Source: Streptomyces sp. ICC1
GTDB taxonomy: Bacteria > Actinomycetota > Actinomycetes > Streptomycetales > Streptomycetaceae
Assembly (NCBI RefSeq): GCF_003287935.1
Contig: NZ_CP030287.1
Location: forward strand, 3,190,267-3,254,266
Direction: 5' to 3'
Length of the DNA: 64,000 nucleotides
Each line of letters starts with the position of its first letter. Within the stretch, counting starts at the first letter, position 1. Below are positions 50,953 through 60,700 of this stretch, in pieces. The position numbers were made by a program, and so were the translations under genes. The notes under the pieces are model-generated. The model was given only the letters and a program-made list of their open reading frames with translations. It did not search any database and was not told where the DNA came from.

Positions 50953-50990
50953 CACCGCCACCGCCACCGCCACCGCCACCGCCACCGCCA
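50953..50990 (+). repeat. CACCGC hexamer microsatellite
   Basis: About 6.3 perfect copies of CACCGC between the EF-hand gene and the next membrane-protein gene. Non-coding in the annotated frames. Confidence 0.9.
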
Positions 50991-51057
50991 GGATGCTTCG
51001 GGGTCGGGCATCATGTCTGGGTTCCCAACAGCGGGGGCAAGGGCGGAAGGCATGCGC

Positions 51058-51471
51058 ATGGTGCAGTGGCGGTTACTCAGTTCCGGTGTCAAGCCCGTGC
51101 CGTACGCCGTCGCCGCCCCTTCCGTGTGGGCGGTCGCCGGTGTCGCGGCGCTCGTCCTGGTCACCGCGCTGAACTACCTCAACGGCCAGGGCGACCCGGC
51201 GATCGATCTGCTCGTGCTGTCGGGCCTCGCCGCCGCGTTGCGCACCGGAGCCCGGCTCATCGCGGCGCCGGGTACCGCCCTGGTCTGCTGGCTCATCCTC
51301 AACGGCTTCGCCACCCCGCCCATGGGCGAGTTGACGTGGGCGACGGGCTACGACCTGGGCCGCCTCGGATGCCTTCTGGCGGCGGCGAGCACGGGAACCG
51401 TCATCGGTCGCATCGCCGCCGCCCGTGCCGCTTACCGGAGCCTGACGCCGGAAGACCTCGCCGGTCCCTGA
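51058..51471 (+). CDS. Four-pass membrane protein (DUF4118-like)
   Basis: A 137-residue protein with about four membrane helices, resembling the KdpD-type DUF4118 membrane block (VWAVAGVAALVLVTALNYL, then LIAAPGTALVCWLILNGFAT). No kinase part follows. Codon 6 is TTA (51073-51075), suggesting bldA control. The start is ATG 51058 behind GGAAGG; in-frame ATGs at 51013 and 51052 are less well placed. Confidence 0.65.
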   Translation: MVQWRLLSSGVKPVPYAVAAPSVWAVAGVAALVLVTALNYLNGQGDPAIDLLVLSGLAAALRTGARLIAAPGTALVCWLILNGFATPPMGELTWATGYDLGRLGCLLAAASTGTVIGRIAAARAAYRSLTPEDLAGP

Positions 51472-51485
51472 CCTCCGGCGGCCCG

Positions 51486-51551
51486 GGCCGTGCCGAGGCC
51501 GTGCCCAGGCCGTGCCCAGGCCGTGCCCAGGCCGTGCCCAGGCCGTCTCCC
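51486..51551 (+). repeat. GGCCGTGCCCA 11-bp tandem repeat
   Basis: Five to six copies of an 11-bp unit fill the gap between two convergent genes; the outermost copies carry point changes. No function evident. Confidence 0.9.
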
Positions 51552-51552
51552 T

Positions 51553-52806
51553 TCAGGTGCGGCCCACCGCGTCCTGGTCCTCGACCGACTCCGGTGACTT
51601 CGCGGGCGCCGGTATCCCGCCCAGGGAGGGGGCTTTGGCGGTCCGCCGGCTGGTGAACCAGACGGCGAGGGGTTCGGTGTAGCGGGCGGTGAGGGGGCCC
51701 GCGACGACGAGGATCAGGACGTAGGCGGTGGCCAGCGGGCCGAGCGCGGGTTCGATGCCGGAGGTGACGGCGAGGCCGGCGATGACGATGGAGAACTCGC
51801 CGCGGGCGACGAGGGCACCGCCGGCCCGCCACCGCCCGTTCCTCCCGATCCCGGCCCGCCGGGCGGCCCAGTAGCCGGTCGCGATCTTCGTGAGCGCGGT
51901 GACCACGGCGAGGGCGAGGGCGGGCAGGAGCACGGGCGGAATGCTGGCGGGGTCGGTGTGGAGGCCGAAGAAGACGAAGAAGACGGCGGCGAACAGGTCG
52001 CGCAGCGGACTGAGGAGGGTGTGCGCGCCTTCGGCGACCTCGCCGGACAGTGCGATGCCGACCAGGAACGCACCGACGGCCGCGGAAACTTGGAGCTGCT
52101 GGGCGATCCCGGCCACCAGCAGCGTCAGCCCGAGGACGACCAGGAGGAGTTTCTCGGGGTCGTCGCTGGAGACGAACCGGGAGATGAGCCGCCCGTACCG
52201 GACGGCGACGAACAGCACCGCGCCCGCGACGCCGAGCGCGATGGCCAGCGTCAGACTCCCGGCCGCGAGGCTGACGCCGGCCAGCAGCGCGGTGACGATG
52301 GGCAGGTAGACGGCCATGGCCAGGTCCTCGAGGACCAGGATGCTGAGGATGACCGGGGTCTCCCTGTTGCCGATCCGCCCGAGGTCTCCCATGACCTTGG
52401 CGATGACGCCGGAGGAGGAGATCCAGGTGACGCCGGCCAGGACCACGGCGGCGACCGGCCCCCAGCCCATGAGCAGCGCGGCGATCGCGCCCGGGAGCGC
52501 GTTGAGGGCGAAGTCGACCAGTCCGGCGGGGTACTGGGTCTTGAGGTTGGAGACCAGATCGCTGGCGGTGTACTCCAGGCCCAGCATGAGCAGGAGCAGG
52601 ATGACGCCGATCTCGGCGCCGATCGCGACGAACTCCTCGCTCGTCCCCATGGGCAGGAGCCCGCCCTTGCCGAAGGCCAGGCCCGCCAGCAGGTAGAGGG
52701 GTATCGGGGAGAAGTGGAAGCGGCCGGCGAGTCTGCCCAGCAGACCCAGGCCGAGGATGATGGCGCCGAACTCGATCAGGAAGACAGCGGAGTGCACAGG
52801 CGTCAC
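51553..52806 (-). CDS. CPA2-family cation:proton antiporter (KefB-like)
   Basis: A 417-residue transporter with about 12 membrane helices. Typical CPA2 landmarks: LLLLMLGLEYTASDL near residue 72, the ISSSGVIAKVMGDLGRI motif near 128, ILVLEDLAMAVYLPI near 155 and RGEFSIVIAGLAV near 350. It exchanges K+ or Na+ for protons in the cytoplasmic membrane. The start is GTG 52806, overlapping the stop of its regulatory subunit (GTGA). Confidence 0.9.
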   Translation of the reverse strand: MTPVHSAVFLIEFGAIILGLGLLGRLAGRFHFSPIPLYLLAGLAFGKGGLLPMGTSEEFVAIGAEIGVILLLLMLGLEYTASDLVSNLKTQYPAGLVDFALNALPGAIAALLMGWGPVAAVVLAGVTWISSSGVIAKVMGDLGRIGNRETPVILSILVLEDLAMAVYLPIVTALLAGVSLAAGSLTLAIALGVAGAVLFVAVRYGRLISRFVSSDDPEKLLLVVLGLTLLVAGIAQQLQVSAAVGAFLVGIALSGEVAEGAHTLLSPLRDLFAAVFFVFFGLHTDPASIPPVLLPALALAVVTALTKIATGYWAARRAGIGRNGRWRAGGALVARGEFSIVIAGLAVTSGIEPALGPLATAYVLILVVAGPLTARYTEPLAVWFTSRRTAKAPSLGGIPAPAKSPESVEDQDAVGRT

Positions 52807-53288
52807 CCCCGTCCGAGTATCACGGCGGCCGTGTCGACGCCTTCGCGGGTGCCGATCACGATGAGGGTGTCCCCGCCGGCGAGCCGGAAATCCGGTGCGG
52901 GGGACGGACGGGCTTCGGCCCGGCGGAGTACGGCGACGATCGAGGCGCCGGTCTCCGTGCGCATCCGGGTCTCCCCCAGCAGGCGGCCGTTCCAGTACGA
53001 GTGCGCCGACAGCTCGATCCGCTCGGCCACCAGGCCGAGGTCGGTGGTGTGCAGCACGTTGGGGCTGTGGTGGGCGGGCATGAGCGCGTCGATCAGCGAG
53101 GCGGCCTCCGCCCCGGTCACGTGCAGGGACTGCGCGCAGGCGTCGGGGTCGTCGGCGCGGTAGACGTTCAGGGTCCGGGTGCCGTCCCGGTGTGCGATGA
53201 CCGACAGGTGGCGGTGTTCGCGGGTGGTGAGGTCGTACTGGACCCCGATGCCGGGCAGCGGTGTGGTGCTCATGCGTGGAGCGGGCAC
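52803..53288 (-). CDS. TrkA-C-type antiporter regulatory subunit
   Basis: A 161-residue cytosolic protein: an N-terminal alpha/beta region and a C-terminal TrkA-C (RCK_C) domain (TGASIVAVLRRAEARPSP, then FRLAGGDTLIVIGTREGVD). It gates the antiporter encoded next. The start is GTG 53288, which has GGGGGGA 8 nt upstream; ATG 53273 is an alternative. Confidence 0.85.
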   Translation of the reverse strand: MPAPRMSTTPLPGIGVQYDLTTREHRHLSVIAHRDGTRTLNVYRADDPDACAQSLHVTGAEAASLIDALMPAHHSPNVLHTTDLGLVAERIELSAHSYWNGRLLGETRMRTETGASIVAVLRRAEARPSPAPDFRLAGGDTLIVIGTREGVDTAAVILGRG

Positions 53289-53563
53289 AACTCTGTCCCC
53301 CCTTGCTCTGTGCTCGACTGCGGTACGGCGCCGGGTGGATGCGAGGCAGGATCCCGGCCCCGGCGCGGAGCCATCGTGCCATCTCTCCGCGGCCTCGCGA
53401 TATGGGTGTCGGCACGGATGGACAAGGCCCCCTGCGACACGGAAGGCTGACCGGGGACACCAGGCCCGCCGCAGGTCACCGTAGGTGTGGGGAGCGATTG
53501 CGGCGATGGTGGAAGGGCGTGCGCCTACCAGGCGGACGGGTCAACGGGGGGGGAGGGGCGGTC

Positions 53564-54205
53564 ATGTCGCTGTACTGGCGGATCTTCCTGCTCAACGCCG
53601 CCGTGCTCGTCTCGGCCGTCCTGCTGCTGTTCGGCCCGGTCACCGTCTCCACCCCGGTCCTGTTCGGCGAAGCCGTCGTCCTGCTCGCGGGGCTGGCCGC
53701 CATGCTGATCGCGAACGCCGTTCTACTCCGTGTCGGCCTGGCCCCCCCTGGACCGGCTGACCCGTGCGATGACGGCGGTCGACCTGCTGCGGCCCGGCAG
53801 CCGGGCCCGCGTGGAGGGGCCCGGCGAGGTGGCCGAACTGACCACCTCGTTCAACGCGATGCTCGGCCGGCTGGAGGCCGAGCGGGCCACCAGCAGCGCA
53901 CAGGCCCTCTCCGCGCAGGAGGCCGAACGCCGCCGCATCGCCCGGGAACTCCACGACGAGGTCGGCCAGACCCTGACCGCGGTGCTGCTCCAGCTCAAGC
54001 ACGCCGCCGACCGTGCCCCTGCTCCGTTGCGCGAGGAGCTCCACCAGGTGCGGGAGACCACCCGCACCAGCCTCGACGAGATCCGCCGCATCGCCCGCCG
54101 GCTACGCCCGGGCGTGTTGGAGGACCTGGGACTGCACAGCGCCCTGCGGGCGCTGACGGCCGAGTTCACCACCGGGTCGCTCGCCGTGCGGCACTTCATC
54201 GGGGG
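53564..54205 (+). pseudogene. NarL-type sensor kinase, frameshifted and lacking its ATPase domain
   Basis: The first ~60 codons from ATG 53564 encode two membrane helices (SLYWRIFLLNAAVLVSAVLL). At 53742-53748 a run of seven C shifts the frame; the kinase continues as LDRLTRAMTAVDLLRPG, HAMP, then the HisKA_3 box RRIARELHDEVGQTLTAVLL and LRPGVLEDLGLHSALRALTA. The text then stops at LAVRHFIGG with the entire HATPase_c domain missing, and joins a response regulator directly. Confidence 0.7.
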
Positions 54206-54739
54206 CCGCCGCGCGTCCTGCTCGCCGACGACCACGCCCTCGTACGGCGGGGAGTACGGCTCATCCTGGACTCCGAACCGGACCTGGCGGTGGTCGCCGA
54301 GGCCGGGGACGGGGCGGAGGCCGTCGCCCTGGCCCGCACGCAGGAGATCGACCTGGCCGTACTCGACGTCTCGATGCCCCGCATGACCGGGCCGCAGGCC
54401 GCCCGGGAACTCTCGCGGCTGCGGCCGGAGCTGCGGATCCTCATCCTGACGATGTACGACAACGAGCAGTACTTCTTCGAGGCCCTCAAGGCCGGGGCGG
54501 CCGGCTACGTGCCCAGGTCGGTCGCCGACCGGGATCTCGTCGAGGCGTGCCGTGCGGCGATCCGGGACGACCCCTTCATCTGTCCCGGCGCGCAGACCAC
54601 CCTGATCCGCAACTACCTCGACCGGTCCCGCCAGGGGGATCCGCTGCCCGCCCGGGCGAACACCGCACGCGAGGAGGAGATCCTCAAGCTCGTCGCCGAA
54701 GGCCACTCCTCGAAGGAGATCGGCGACCTCCGGGCCTGA
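54206..54739 (+). pseudogene. NarL-type response regulator with deleted DNA-binding helix
   Basis: From RVLLADDHALVRRGVRLILD the receiver is intact (phospho-Asp in LAVLDVSMP), but the codons before RVLLADD are lost in the join to the kinase. The LuxR HTH starts (REEEILKLVAEGHSSKEIGD) and ends abruptly in LRA-stop. In the next frame the bases read GLIEP-stop, the usual NarL-type terminus, so about 30 residues including the recognition helix are missing at this point. Confidence 0.65.
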
Positions 54740-54783
54740 TCGAGCCGTAGACGACGGAATCCCCCTCTTGGCCGACAGCGCCA

Positions 54784-55254
54784 TCAGCTCCCCCGCGGGA
54801 GCGAGCGGTCGCTGCCGAGCTCGCTCCTGGCCAGCTCCACGAAGGCGAGGCGGCGCTCGCGCTTGGTGGGCGCCCGGTCGTCCGCCACCACATCGCGGAT
54901 GATCCGGTGCAGTGCCTCGGTGTAGTCACGCGCGGCTTGGGCGACCTCGTGCAGGCAGACCAGTTCGACGGCCTTCTCCGCGAGCCACAACGCGTGCAGG
55001 ATCTGGTCTTCGGGTTCATCCGCGGCAGCCGGCAGGCCCAGGCTCCTGCGGTCCAGCACCAGTTCGACCTTCTGTGCGGCGGCCAGAAACATCAGGATGA
55101 CCTCCTTGCGCTCCGCACGCTCGCTCTCGCCCCGGCGTTGCAGGTCGCGTCGCAGCTCGAGGCGAGTCGCCAGGTGCTGTCCCACGAGAGTGCCCATGGT
55201 TCCCAGAAGGACACCGACCAGGGCGAGTACCGCTCCCCCACTGATTCCGTTCAC
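54784..55254 (-). CDS. Hypothetical protein with one N-terminal membrane helix
   Basis: A 156-residue protein. Residues 5-25 (SGGAVLALVGVLLGTMGTLV) form a membrane helix; the rest is a helical cytosolic domain (LELRRDLQRRGESERAERKE, then LWLAEKAVELVCLHEVAQAA). No known motif. The start is GTG 55254 with a weak site; the same layout occurs in Streptomyces hypotheticals. Confidence 0.6.
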   Translation of the reverse strand: MNGISGGAVLALVGVLLGTMGTLVGQHLATRLELRRDLQRRGESERAERKEVILMFLAAAQKVELVLDRRSLGLPAAADEPEDQILHALWLAEKAVELVCLHEVAQAARDYTEALHRIIRDVVADDRAPTKRERRLAFVELARSELGSDRSLPRGS

Positions 55255-55349
55255 GGCATCCAGGCTGGCCCACTCCAGCGAGTGCCGTCCAGGGCTTTGT
55301 CCCTTGGTGGGCACACCCTGGATCGCGCCGCCCGGTTGCGGGGAGGGCC

Positions 55350-56513
55350 TCAGAAGAGGCCGGAGCGCCTGTGCTGCGGGAGGTTCTCGAGGATCTCGCG
55401 CAGCCACGGGCTGCGGGCGGCCGGTAGCCGGACCAGGGTGTTCCGGAACACCTCCGGGTCGGCCCGGAACAGGTGGGGGGAGTGCGGCGCGGGCGGGTCG
55501 AAGTCGTCGCGGAGGACGCCCTCGGGCAGGCCGCCCGACGCGGGGACGGGCGGGTACGGCTCGGGGAAGGCCAGCCACAGCCACACCCCGAACGGCAGCG
55601 GCACCAGGTATGCCGAGGCGGCGGGGCCGACCGGGCCGGACGGGGTCCAGGTCTCCCCCGTCTGGGGGTGGGTCGGCACGATGAGGATCTCCGCGTCCGC
55701 GTCCGCGTCCGCGTCGGGGCCGGGGCCGGGCAGCCCCGGTCCCGCCAGGACCGCGCGCCGCGCGGGCGCGGCCACGGCCGTGGCCGCGGGCAGCAAAGCG
55801 TCAAGAGCGCGGTGGAACATCTCCGCGACCAGGCCGTCCGGGACGGTCACCGGCCGGCCTTCCGAGGCCGCCAGCAGGTGGGCGAGCGCGCGGCCGGCCG
55901 CCGCCTCCCAGCGCGGGCTCCAGTACCACCGGTGGTTCGACCAGTGCCCCGCTCCCAGCCGCGACCCCCACGAGGCGAGCGGCTCGAACGGGGGTGTTCC
56001 CTTCCCCGCCGCCGTCGCCTCCGCCCAGGAAAGCGGTGCGGCAGGCTCGTCGTCGACGGGGCAGCGGCGCACGGCGTCGGGGGCGAGCCAGACCGCCTGC
56101 CAGAGAGAACAGTCGTCGATCCGGCTCGCCACGGGCAACCCGCACGCCTCGCAGGCCATGTTGGGGCCGTCGCCCCAGTCGAGGCCGCAGCAGGAGCCGC
56201 CGGCCTTCTCCGGGATCAGCGCAGTGCCACGGGCATCCCCGGGTGCGATGACGACCGCGCCCCGTACGGCGTCGGAGAGGGCATGAACCGGTGCGGAGAT
56301 GCCGCGGGCCGCGGCCTCGTCCGGATCGATCTCCTCCCCGCTCCGCCACGGCGGCCCGCCGGGCTCCGGGTCCACGGCGAACGTGCCGGACTCCATGAGC
56401 ACGGGGAGTTGGGTCCCGTTGCCGTACTTCTGATGGGCGTGGACGGGCAGGGCGACCTGGGACAGCGCGGTGGTCAGGCCAGCTCCGCACCCCGCGCAGA
56501 CAAAGACGAACAA
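55350..56513 (-). CDS. Cys-rich hypothetical protein with DADADADA insert
   Basis: A 387-residue cytosolic protein. The N-terminus MFVFVCAGCGAGL and the later CCGLDWGDGPNMACEACGLP form two CxxC pairs, probably a zinc ribbon. The rest is a conserved Streptomyces hypothetical with a Trp-rich middle (HWSNHRWYWSPRWEAAAGRA). A 6-bp repeat encodes DADADADAE near residue 272. The start is TTG 56513 behind GGGAGG; no better in-frame start exists. Confidence 0.6.
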   Translation of the reverse strand: MFVFVCAGCGAGLTTALSQVALPVHAHQKYGNGTQLPVLMESGTFAVDPEPGGPPWRSGEEIDPDEAAARGISAPVHALSDAVRGAVVIAPGDARGTALIPEKAGGSCCGLDWGDGPNMACEACGLPVASRIDDCSLWQAVWLAPDAVRRCPVDDEPAAPLSWAEATAAGKGTPPFEPLASWGSRLGAGHWSNHRWYWSPRWEAAAGRALAHLLAASEGRPVTVPDGLVAEMFHRALDALLPAATAVAAPARRAVLAGPGLPGPGPDADADADAEILIVPTHPQTGETWTPSGPVGPAASAYLVPLPFGVWLWLAFPEPYPPVPASGGLPEGVLRDDFDPPAPHSPHLFRADPEVFRNTLVRLPAARSPWLREILENLPQHRRSGLF

Positions 56514-56620
56514 GCATCCTCCCTTGCGGAAACGGAGGCATCGTCGCAGCTCGGCGGCGGACGGCCAACACGTTATCCGTTCGAGGCCGTTGTCCGTCGT
56601 CCGGTGTCACACACCGGTGT

Positions 56621-56940
56621 CAGGCGCGGGTGGTCCGGGCGCGGACGGTGGTGTGGACGGCCCATCCCAGCAATGGGCCGAAGAGGCAGGCCGCCACCCA
56701 CCACACCAGCGCGTGCACGAGGAAGCCGCCCCAGTCGATGGGAGACTCCCCCCACCGGCGCGCTCCCCACCAGTGTCAGGTCGAAGGACCGGAAGCCGCC
56801 CTGCCCCATCTTCACCAGGTGGTACGCGGCCACCGCCACCACCAGCGATGCCGGCGCCAGCCAGAGCGCACGCTTCCACGACCGGCACACCCACCCGACG
56901 GCGAAGGCGAGCGCCGCCCAGGGGCCGACGCCTCGGGGCG
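56621..56940 (-). pseudogene. Broken membrane-protein gene (DUF6518-like)
   Basis: On the minus strand one frame reads ALAFAVGWVCRSWKRALWLA, SLVVAVAAYHLVKMGQG and then loses sense near a six-base C run (~56747). A different frame continues with VWWVAACLFGPLLGWAVHTT before a stop at 56621. Together these are three membrane helices of a DUF6518-type protein, whose N-terminus is not found upstream. It is either a decayed gene or a sequencing indel in a homopolymer. Confidence 0.45.
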
Positions 56941-56967
56941 GGCGCGGGACCCTCCCCGGCACCCGTG

Positions 56968-57159
56968 TCAGCGGGCGTGGTGCTGGATTCCGCGCTGCCC
57001 GGGAACCTTGGTCCGCCGGACCGCGGCGGACCGGCGGCCGGTCGCCCGGTGGCGACGGCCAGGGAGCGGGTTCCTCCGCGCGGGAGCGCTGGGGGCCAGC
57101 GCCAGGAGAAGCACGAGGACGGCGACCGCGACGAGGATGAGCACGGTAACGAGGGTCAT
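56968..57159 (-). CDS. Small single-pass membrane protein
   Basis: A 63-residue protein: one membrane helix (TLVTVLILVAVAVLVLLLAL) followed by a very basic cytosolic tail (PGRRHRATGRRSAAVRRTK). The start is ATG 57159 behind GGAAGG (spacing 7). No family recognised. Confidence 0.55.
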   Translation of the reverse strand: MTLVTVLILVAVAVLVLLLALAPSAPARRNPLPGRRHRATGRRSAAVRRTKVPGQRGIQHHAR

Positions 57160-57194
57160 GTTCCTGCCTTCCGTCGGGTACTGACTGAATGTAG

Positions 57195-57374
57195 TTACTT
57201 GGTGTAACCGAAATTCCGACCGCTAAACACCAGGGTGTCGGCAGGCGCGACGGCCACTCCGCCGACGCCCACCACATCCGTCTCGGCGCCGCCGATCTCA
57301 ACAGGCAGTCTCAGCAGGCCGGCCGGCGTGTGCCACGAGCCGGTCGCCGTGTCTGATGCCGAAGTGTTCTTCAT
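57195..57374 (-). CDS. 59-residue peptide of unknown function
   Basis: MKNTSASDTATGSWHTPAGL begins a 59-residue peptide ending FSGRNFGYTK. ATG 57374 has GGAGAG at a proper distance. The composition (no Cys, Gly/Val-rich middle, aromatic C-terminus) fits a small soluble protein, a peptide precursor or a short regulatory protein, and none of these can be chosen from sequence. No modifying enzyme is seen nearby. The 120 bp that follow to the next gene show nothing. Confidence 0.45.
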   Translation of the reverse strand: MKNTSASDTATGSWHTPAGLLRLPVEIGGAETDVVGVGGVAVAPADTLVFSGRNFGYTK

Positions 57375-57503
57375 GATCTCTCCGGACAAGGCCGGTCAGG
57401 CGATTGCCCCATCGGCCGGCGGGGAACGGCCCCGGCGTACGCAAAGACGCCCGGCCGGGAATTCCCTGCCGAGCGTTTCGTGCGTGAGCTGTCCGCTGGT
57501 GGC

Positions 57504-57633
57504 TTAGTACCAGTGGTGGGTCTGCCAGAAGCTCCAGGCGCCGGTGGGGCTGCCGTAGCGGGAGTTCATGTAGTCCAGGCCCCACTTGATCTGGGTGGCG
57601 GGGTTGGTCTTCCAGTCCGTTGGGCTCGGGGAG
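57504..57633 (-). CDS. C-terminal end of a transglycosylase-type cell-wall enzyme (5' part lost)
   Basis: The last ~40 residues read TDWKTNPATQIKWGLDYMNS and WSFWQTHHWY-stop, the typical end of Streptomyces lytic-transglycosylase/resuscitation-factor-like secreted proteins. The frame enters the adaptor artefact at 57634, so the rest of the gene is missing from this window. Confidence 0.65.
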
Positions 57634-57660
57634 GAGTATAGGAGACAGTATAGGAGACAG
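57634..57660. other. Second sequencing-adaptor artefact / contig join
   Basis: GAGTATAGGAGACAG directly followed by TATAGGAGACAG repeats the 3' half of the Tn5/Nextera mosaic end (TATAAGAGACAG) twice with one substitution each. It lies exactly where one gene fragment ends and another begins. Confidence 0.75.
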
Positions 57661-57664
57661 GGCG

Positions 57665-57754
57665 CAGGCCGCCGCCACCCCGGCACACGGCCCGGGGGCC
57701 GGCGGCGGGGGTGCGCGCGGCGCCGGGGCCGTGTGCCGGGGTGGCGGCGGCCTG
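57665..57754. repeat. 29-bp perfect inverted repeat next to the join
   Basis: 57665-57693 and 57726-57754 are perfect inverted copies separated by 32 bp. The right copy is part of the polymerase gene; the left copy abuts the adaptor. A fold-back chimera at a contig end explains this best. Confidence 0.8.
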
Positions 57755-60700
57755 GGCCGGGGTGGGTGCGGGGTCGGCGCGGCCGAGGAGGGCGAGGGCG
57801 GCTTCGGGCCCGTGGTCCCGGCGCGCGGCCGCGATCTCCTCGAGGTTCCACACCATGTGCCCGACGACGGTGCGGCGCGGGCCGCGGGCCTCGACGGTGC
57901 CCCGGACCAGGAGCAGCCCGGAGTGGAAGACCGTGTGGGCGCAGGCTTCGTGGCTGTCCTCGAAGAACGCGATGTCGACGAGCCCGCGGCCGTCCTCCAG
58001 GGTCACGAAGATGATCCTCTTGCCCGAGGGGATCGGGGGCGTCTGGGTGGAGGCACGGACGCCCGCGACGAGGACCGGCCGGCCCGGGCCCATCTCCGCG
58101 AGGTGGGCGGAGTCGGTGGCGCCGATCTCGCGGAGCAGGCGGTGGTGGTGCTCCATCAGGTGCTGGGAGACGTCGATGGACAGGATGTCGATCTCGGCGG
58201 TGAGGGCCTCGCGGCTGGTCATCTCCGGCAGGCCGGAGGGTTCGGCGGTGACGAGTTCGCCGCCGAGGGCCAGCTGTCCGTCTGCCGCCCGGCTCCCGGT
58301 GTGGCGGTGGAGCTCGGACAGCTGGAGGAGCAGGTCACGGCGGGTGAGCGGCCCGCGCAGGGCGTCGAGGGCTCCGATCCGGACCAGCCGCTCGGCGACC
58401 GGCAGCGCGGGGCGGGCCCGCTCCCAGAAGTCCTGCAGGCCGGCGTAGGGCCGGCCGGCGGCGATCCGCGCGGTCTGCTCCTCGCTGATCCCCTTCACCG
58501 ACGACAGCGCGAGCCGCACCCCCCACGTACCGTCCGGCGTCCGCTCGACGCGGTGTCCCGGATCGGAGCGGTCGACGTCCACGGGCAGGACCGGCACGCC
58601 GTGGCGGCGGGCGTCGGAGACGATCACCCGGGGCGGCCACATCCCGGGATCGTGCTCCAGCAGTCCGGCGTAGAGGGCGGCGGGGTGGTGGGCCTTGAGC
58701 CAGGCGGACTGGAGGGCGGGCACCGCGAAGGCGACGGCGTGCGCGCGGCAGAACCCGTACGCGCCGAAGGCCGCGACGATCTCCCAGACCTCGTCGAGGA
58801 CCTCCTCGCCGTAACCGCGGGCACCAGCCTGCCGCCGGAACCACGCCTCCACCCGGGGCAGCCGGCCGGGTCCGGCGAGGGCGCGGCGCGCGATCTCGCC
58901 CAGCGCGCGGTCGCAGCCGGTCATCACCGCGAAGATGTCGATGATCTGCTCGTGCCAGATGGTCACGCCGTAGGTGTCGGCGAGCACGGGTTCCAGGTCG
59001 GGGTGCGGGTAGCGGGGGGCGGCGCCGTGGCGGGCGGCGATGTAGAGGGCGGGCATGCCGCCCTTGACCGGGCCCGGCCGGAACAGGCTGATGTCGGCGA
59101 TGACGTCCTGGACTCCGCGCGGCTGGAGCCGGCTGACGAGGTCCTGCTGGCCGGGGCTCTCCAACTGGAACATCCCCACGGTGCGGGCCTGCCTGATGAG
59201 CTCGAACGCGCCGGGATCGTCCAGCCGGACGTGGTCGGGGTTGTCGAGGTCGAGCTGGCGCCCGGTGGTGCGGCGGATCTCGGCGACGGCGTGCGCCATC
59301 GCCGACTGCATCCGCACCCCGAGGACGTCCAGCTTGACGAGGCCGAGGTCCTCGACGTCGTGCTTGTCCGCCTGGACCATCGGGTACTTCCCGCCCGGGG
59401 TCGGCTGCACCGGCAGCCGGTCCAGGAGCGAGGCGTTGGAGATGATGACGCCGCACGGGTGCATGGCGTAGCCGCGCGGCAGGGCGTCGAGGCCCTCGGC
59501 GAGCTCCCACAGCGGCCCGAACGAGCCGGCCTCCGCGGCGAGCTGCTTCAGCTCCGGCAGGGTGGTGAGCGCGTCGCGGATGTCGCAGGCCCGGATGTGC
59601 GGGAAGGCCTTCGCGATCCGGTCCACGACCTGCGGGGCCAGGCCGAGGGCGAGGCCGGTGTCGCGCAGGGCGTGGCGGGCCCGGTACGTCTCGGGCATCC
59701 CGGCGACGGCCACCCGCTCGGTGCCGAACCGTTCGATGATCCGGTCGTAGACCTCCAGCCGGCGGGCCGATTCCACGTCGAGGTCGATGTCGGGGAGCGA
59801 GGCCCTGCGGACGCTGAGGAACCGCTCGAACAGCAGATGGTGTTCGAGGGGGTTCGCCGTGGCGATGAAGAGCGCGTGGTTGACCATGCTCCCGGCGCCG
59901 GACCCGCGGGCGGCGACCCGGATGCCCATGGACCGGATGTCCGATACGACCTGTGCGACCGCCAGGAAGTAGGACTCGAAGCCCAGCTTCCCGATCACGC
60001 CGAGCTCGTACTCCAGCCGTTCGACCGCCCGGGGGTCGCGGTCCAGTCCGCGCGCGAACATCCCCTCCGCGCAGCGTCGGCGGAGCAGGTCCGCGGCGCC
60101 GGACGGGCCGGGGGCGGCGCCCACCGCCTCCTGCTCGGGGAAGGCGGGCCGCCCGGCGGCGATGCCGAGGTCCGCCTTCGGGTCGACGGCGCACAGCTCT
60201 GCCGTACGCGCGGTCTCCGCGAGCAGCTCCGCCGCCCGGCCGGGGCCGGAGCCCGGGTGCGCTCCCGCGGCGGCGGCGATCCGCTCGGCGGCCTCGGCCA
60301 TCTCGGCCGGCCCCTTCAGCCAGCGCTCTCCGCAGTCCAGCCGGCGGCGGTCGATCGGGCGCAGCAGGCGGGCCGCGTCCAGGACGTCGGCGATGCGGTG
60401 CTGGGCGGGATCGGCGTAGCGGACGGCGTTGGTGAGCACCGCCGGGATGCCGAGCCGGTCGGCCAGGTCCAGGGTGCGGGCGGCCAGCCGCAGCGAGCCC
60501 GGCCCGGTGCCGGGGAGTCCGTACCAGAGGACTTCCAGCCGGAGGTCCGGGCCCGCGAGCTCCCGCCACGGGGCGAGGAGCCGCTCGGCGAGGTCGGGCC
60601 GGCCGGACGCGAGGGCCCGCACGGGCTCGGACACCGGTCCGAGCATGACCACCAGTCCCTGGCCGGCGTACCGCTCCAGCACCTGCCGGGACACGACGGG

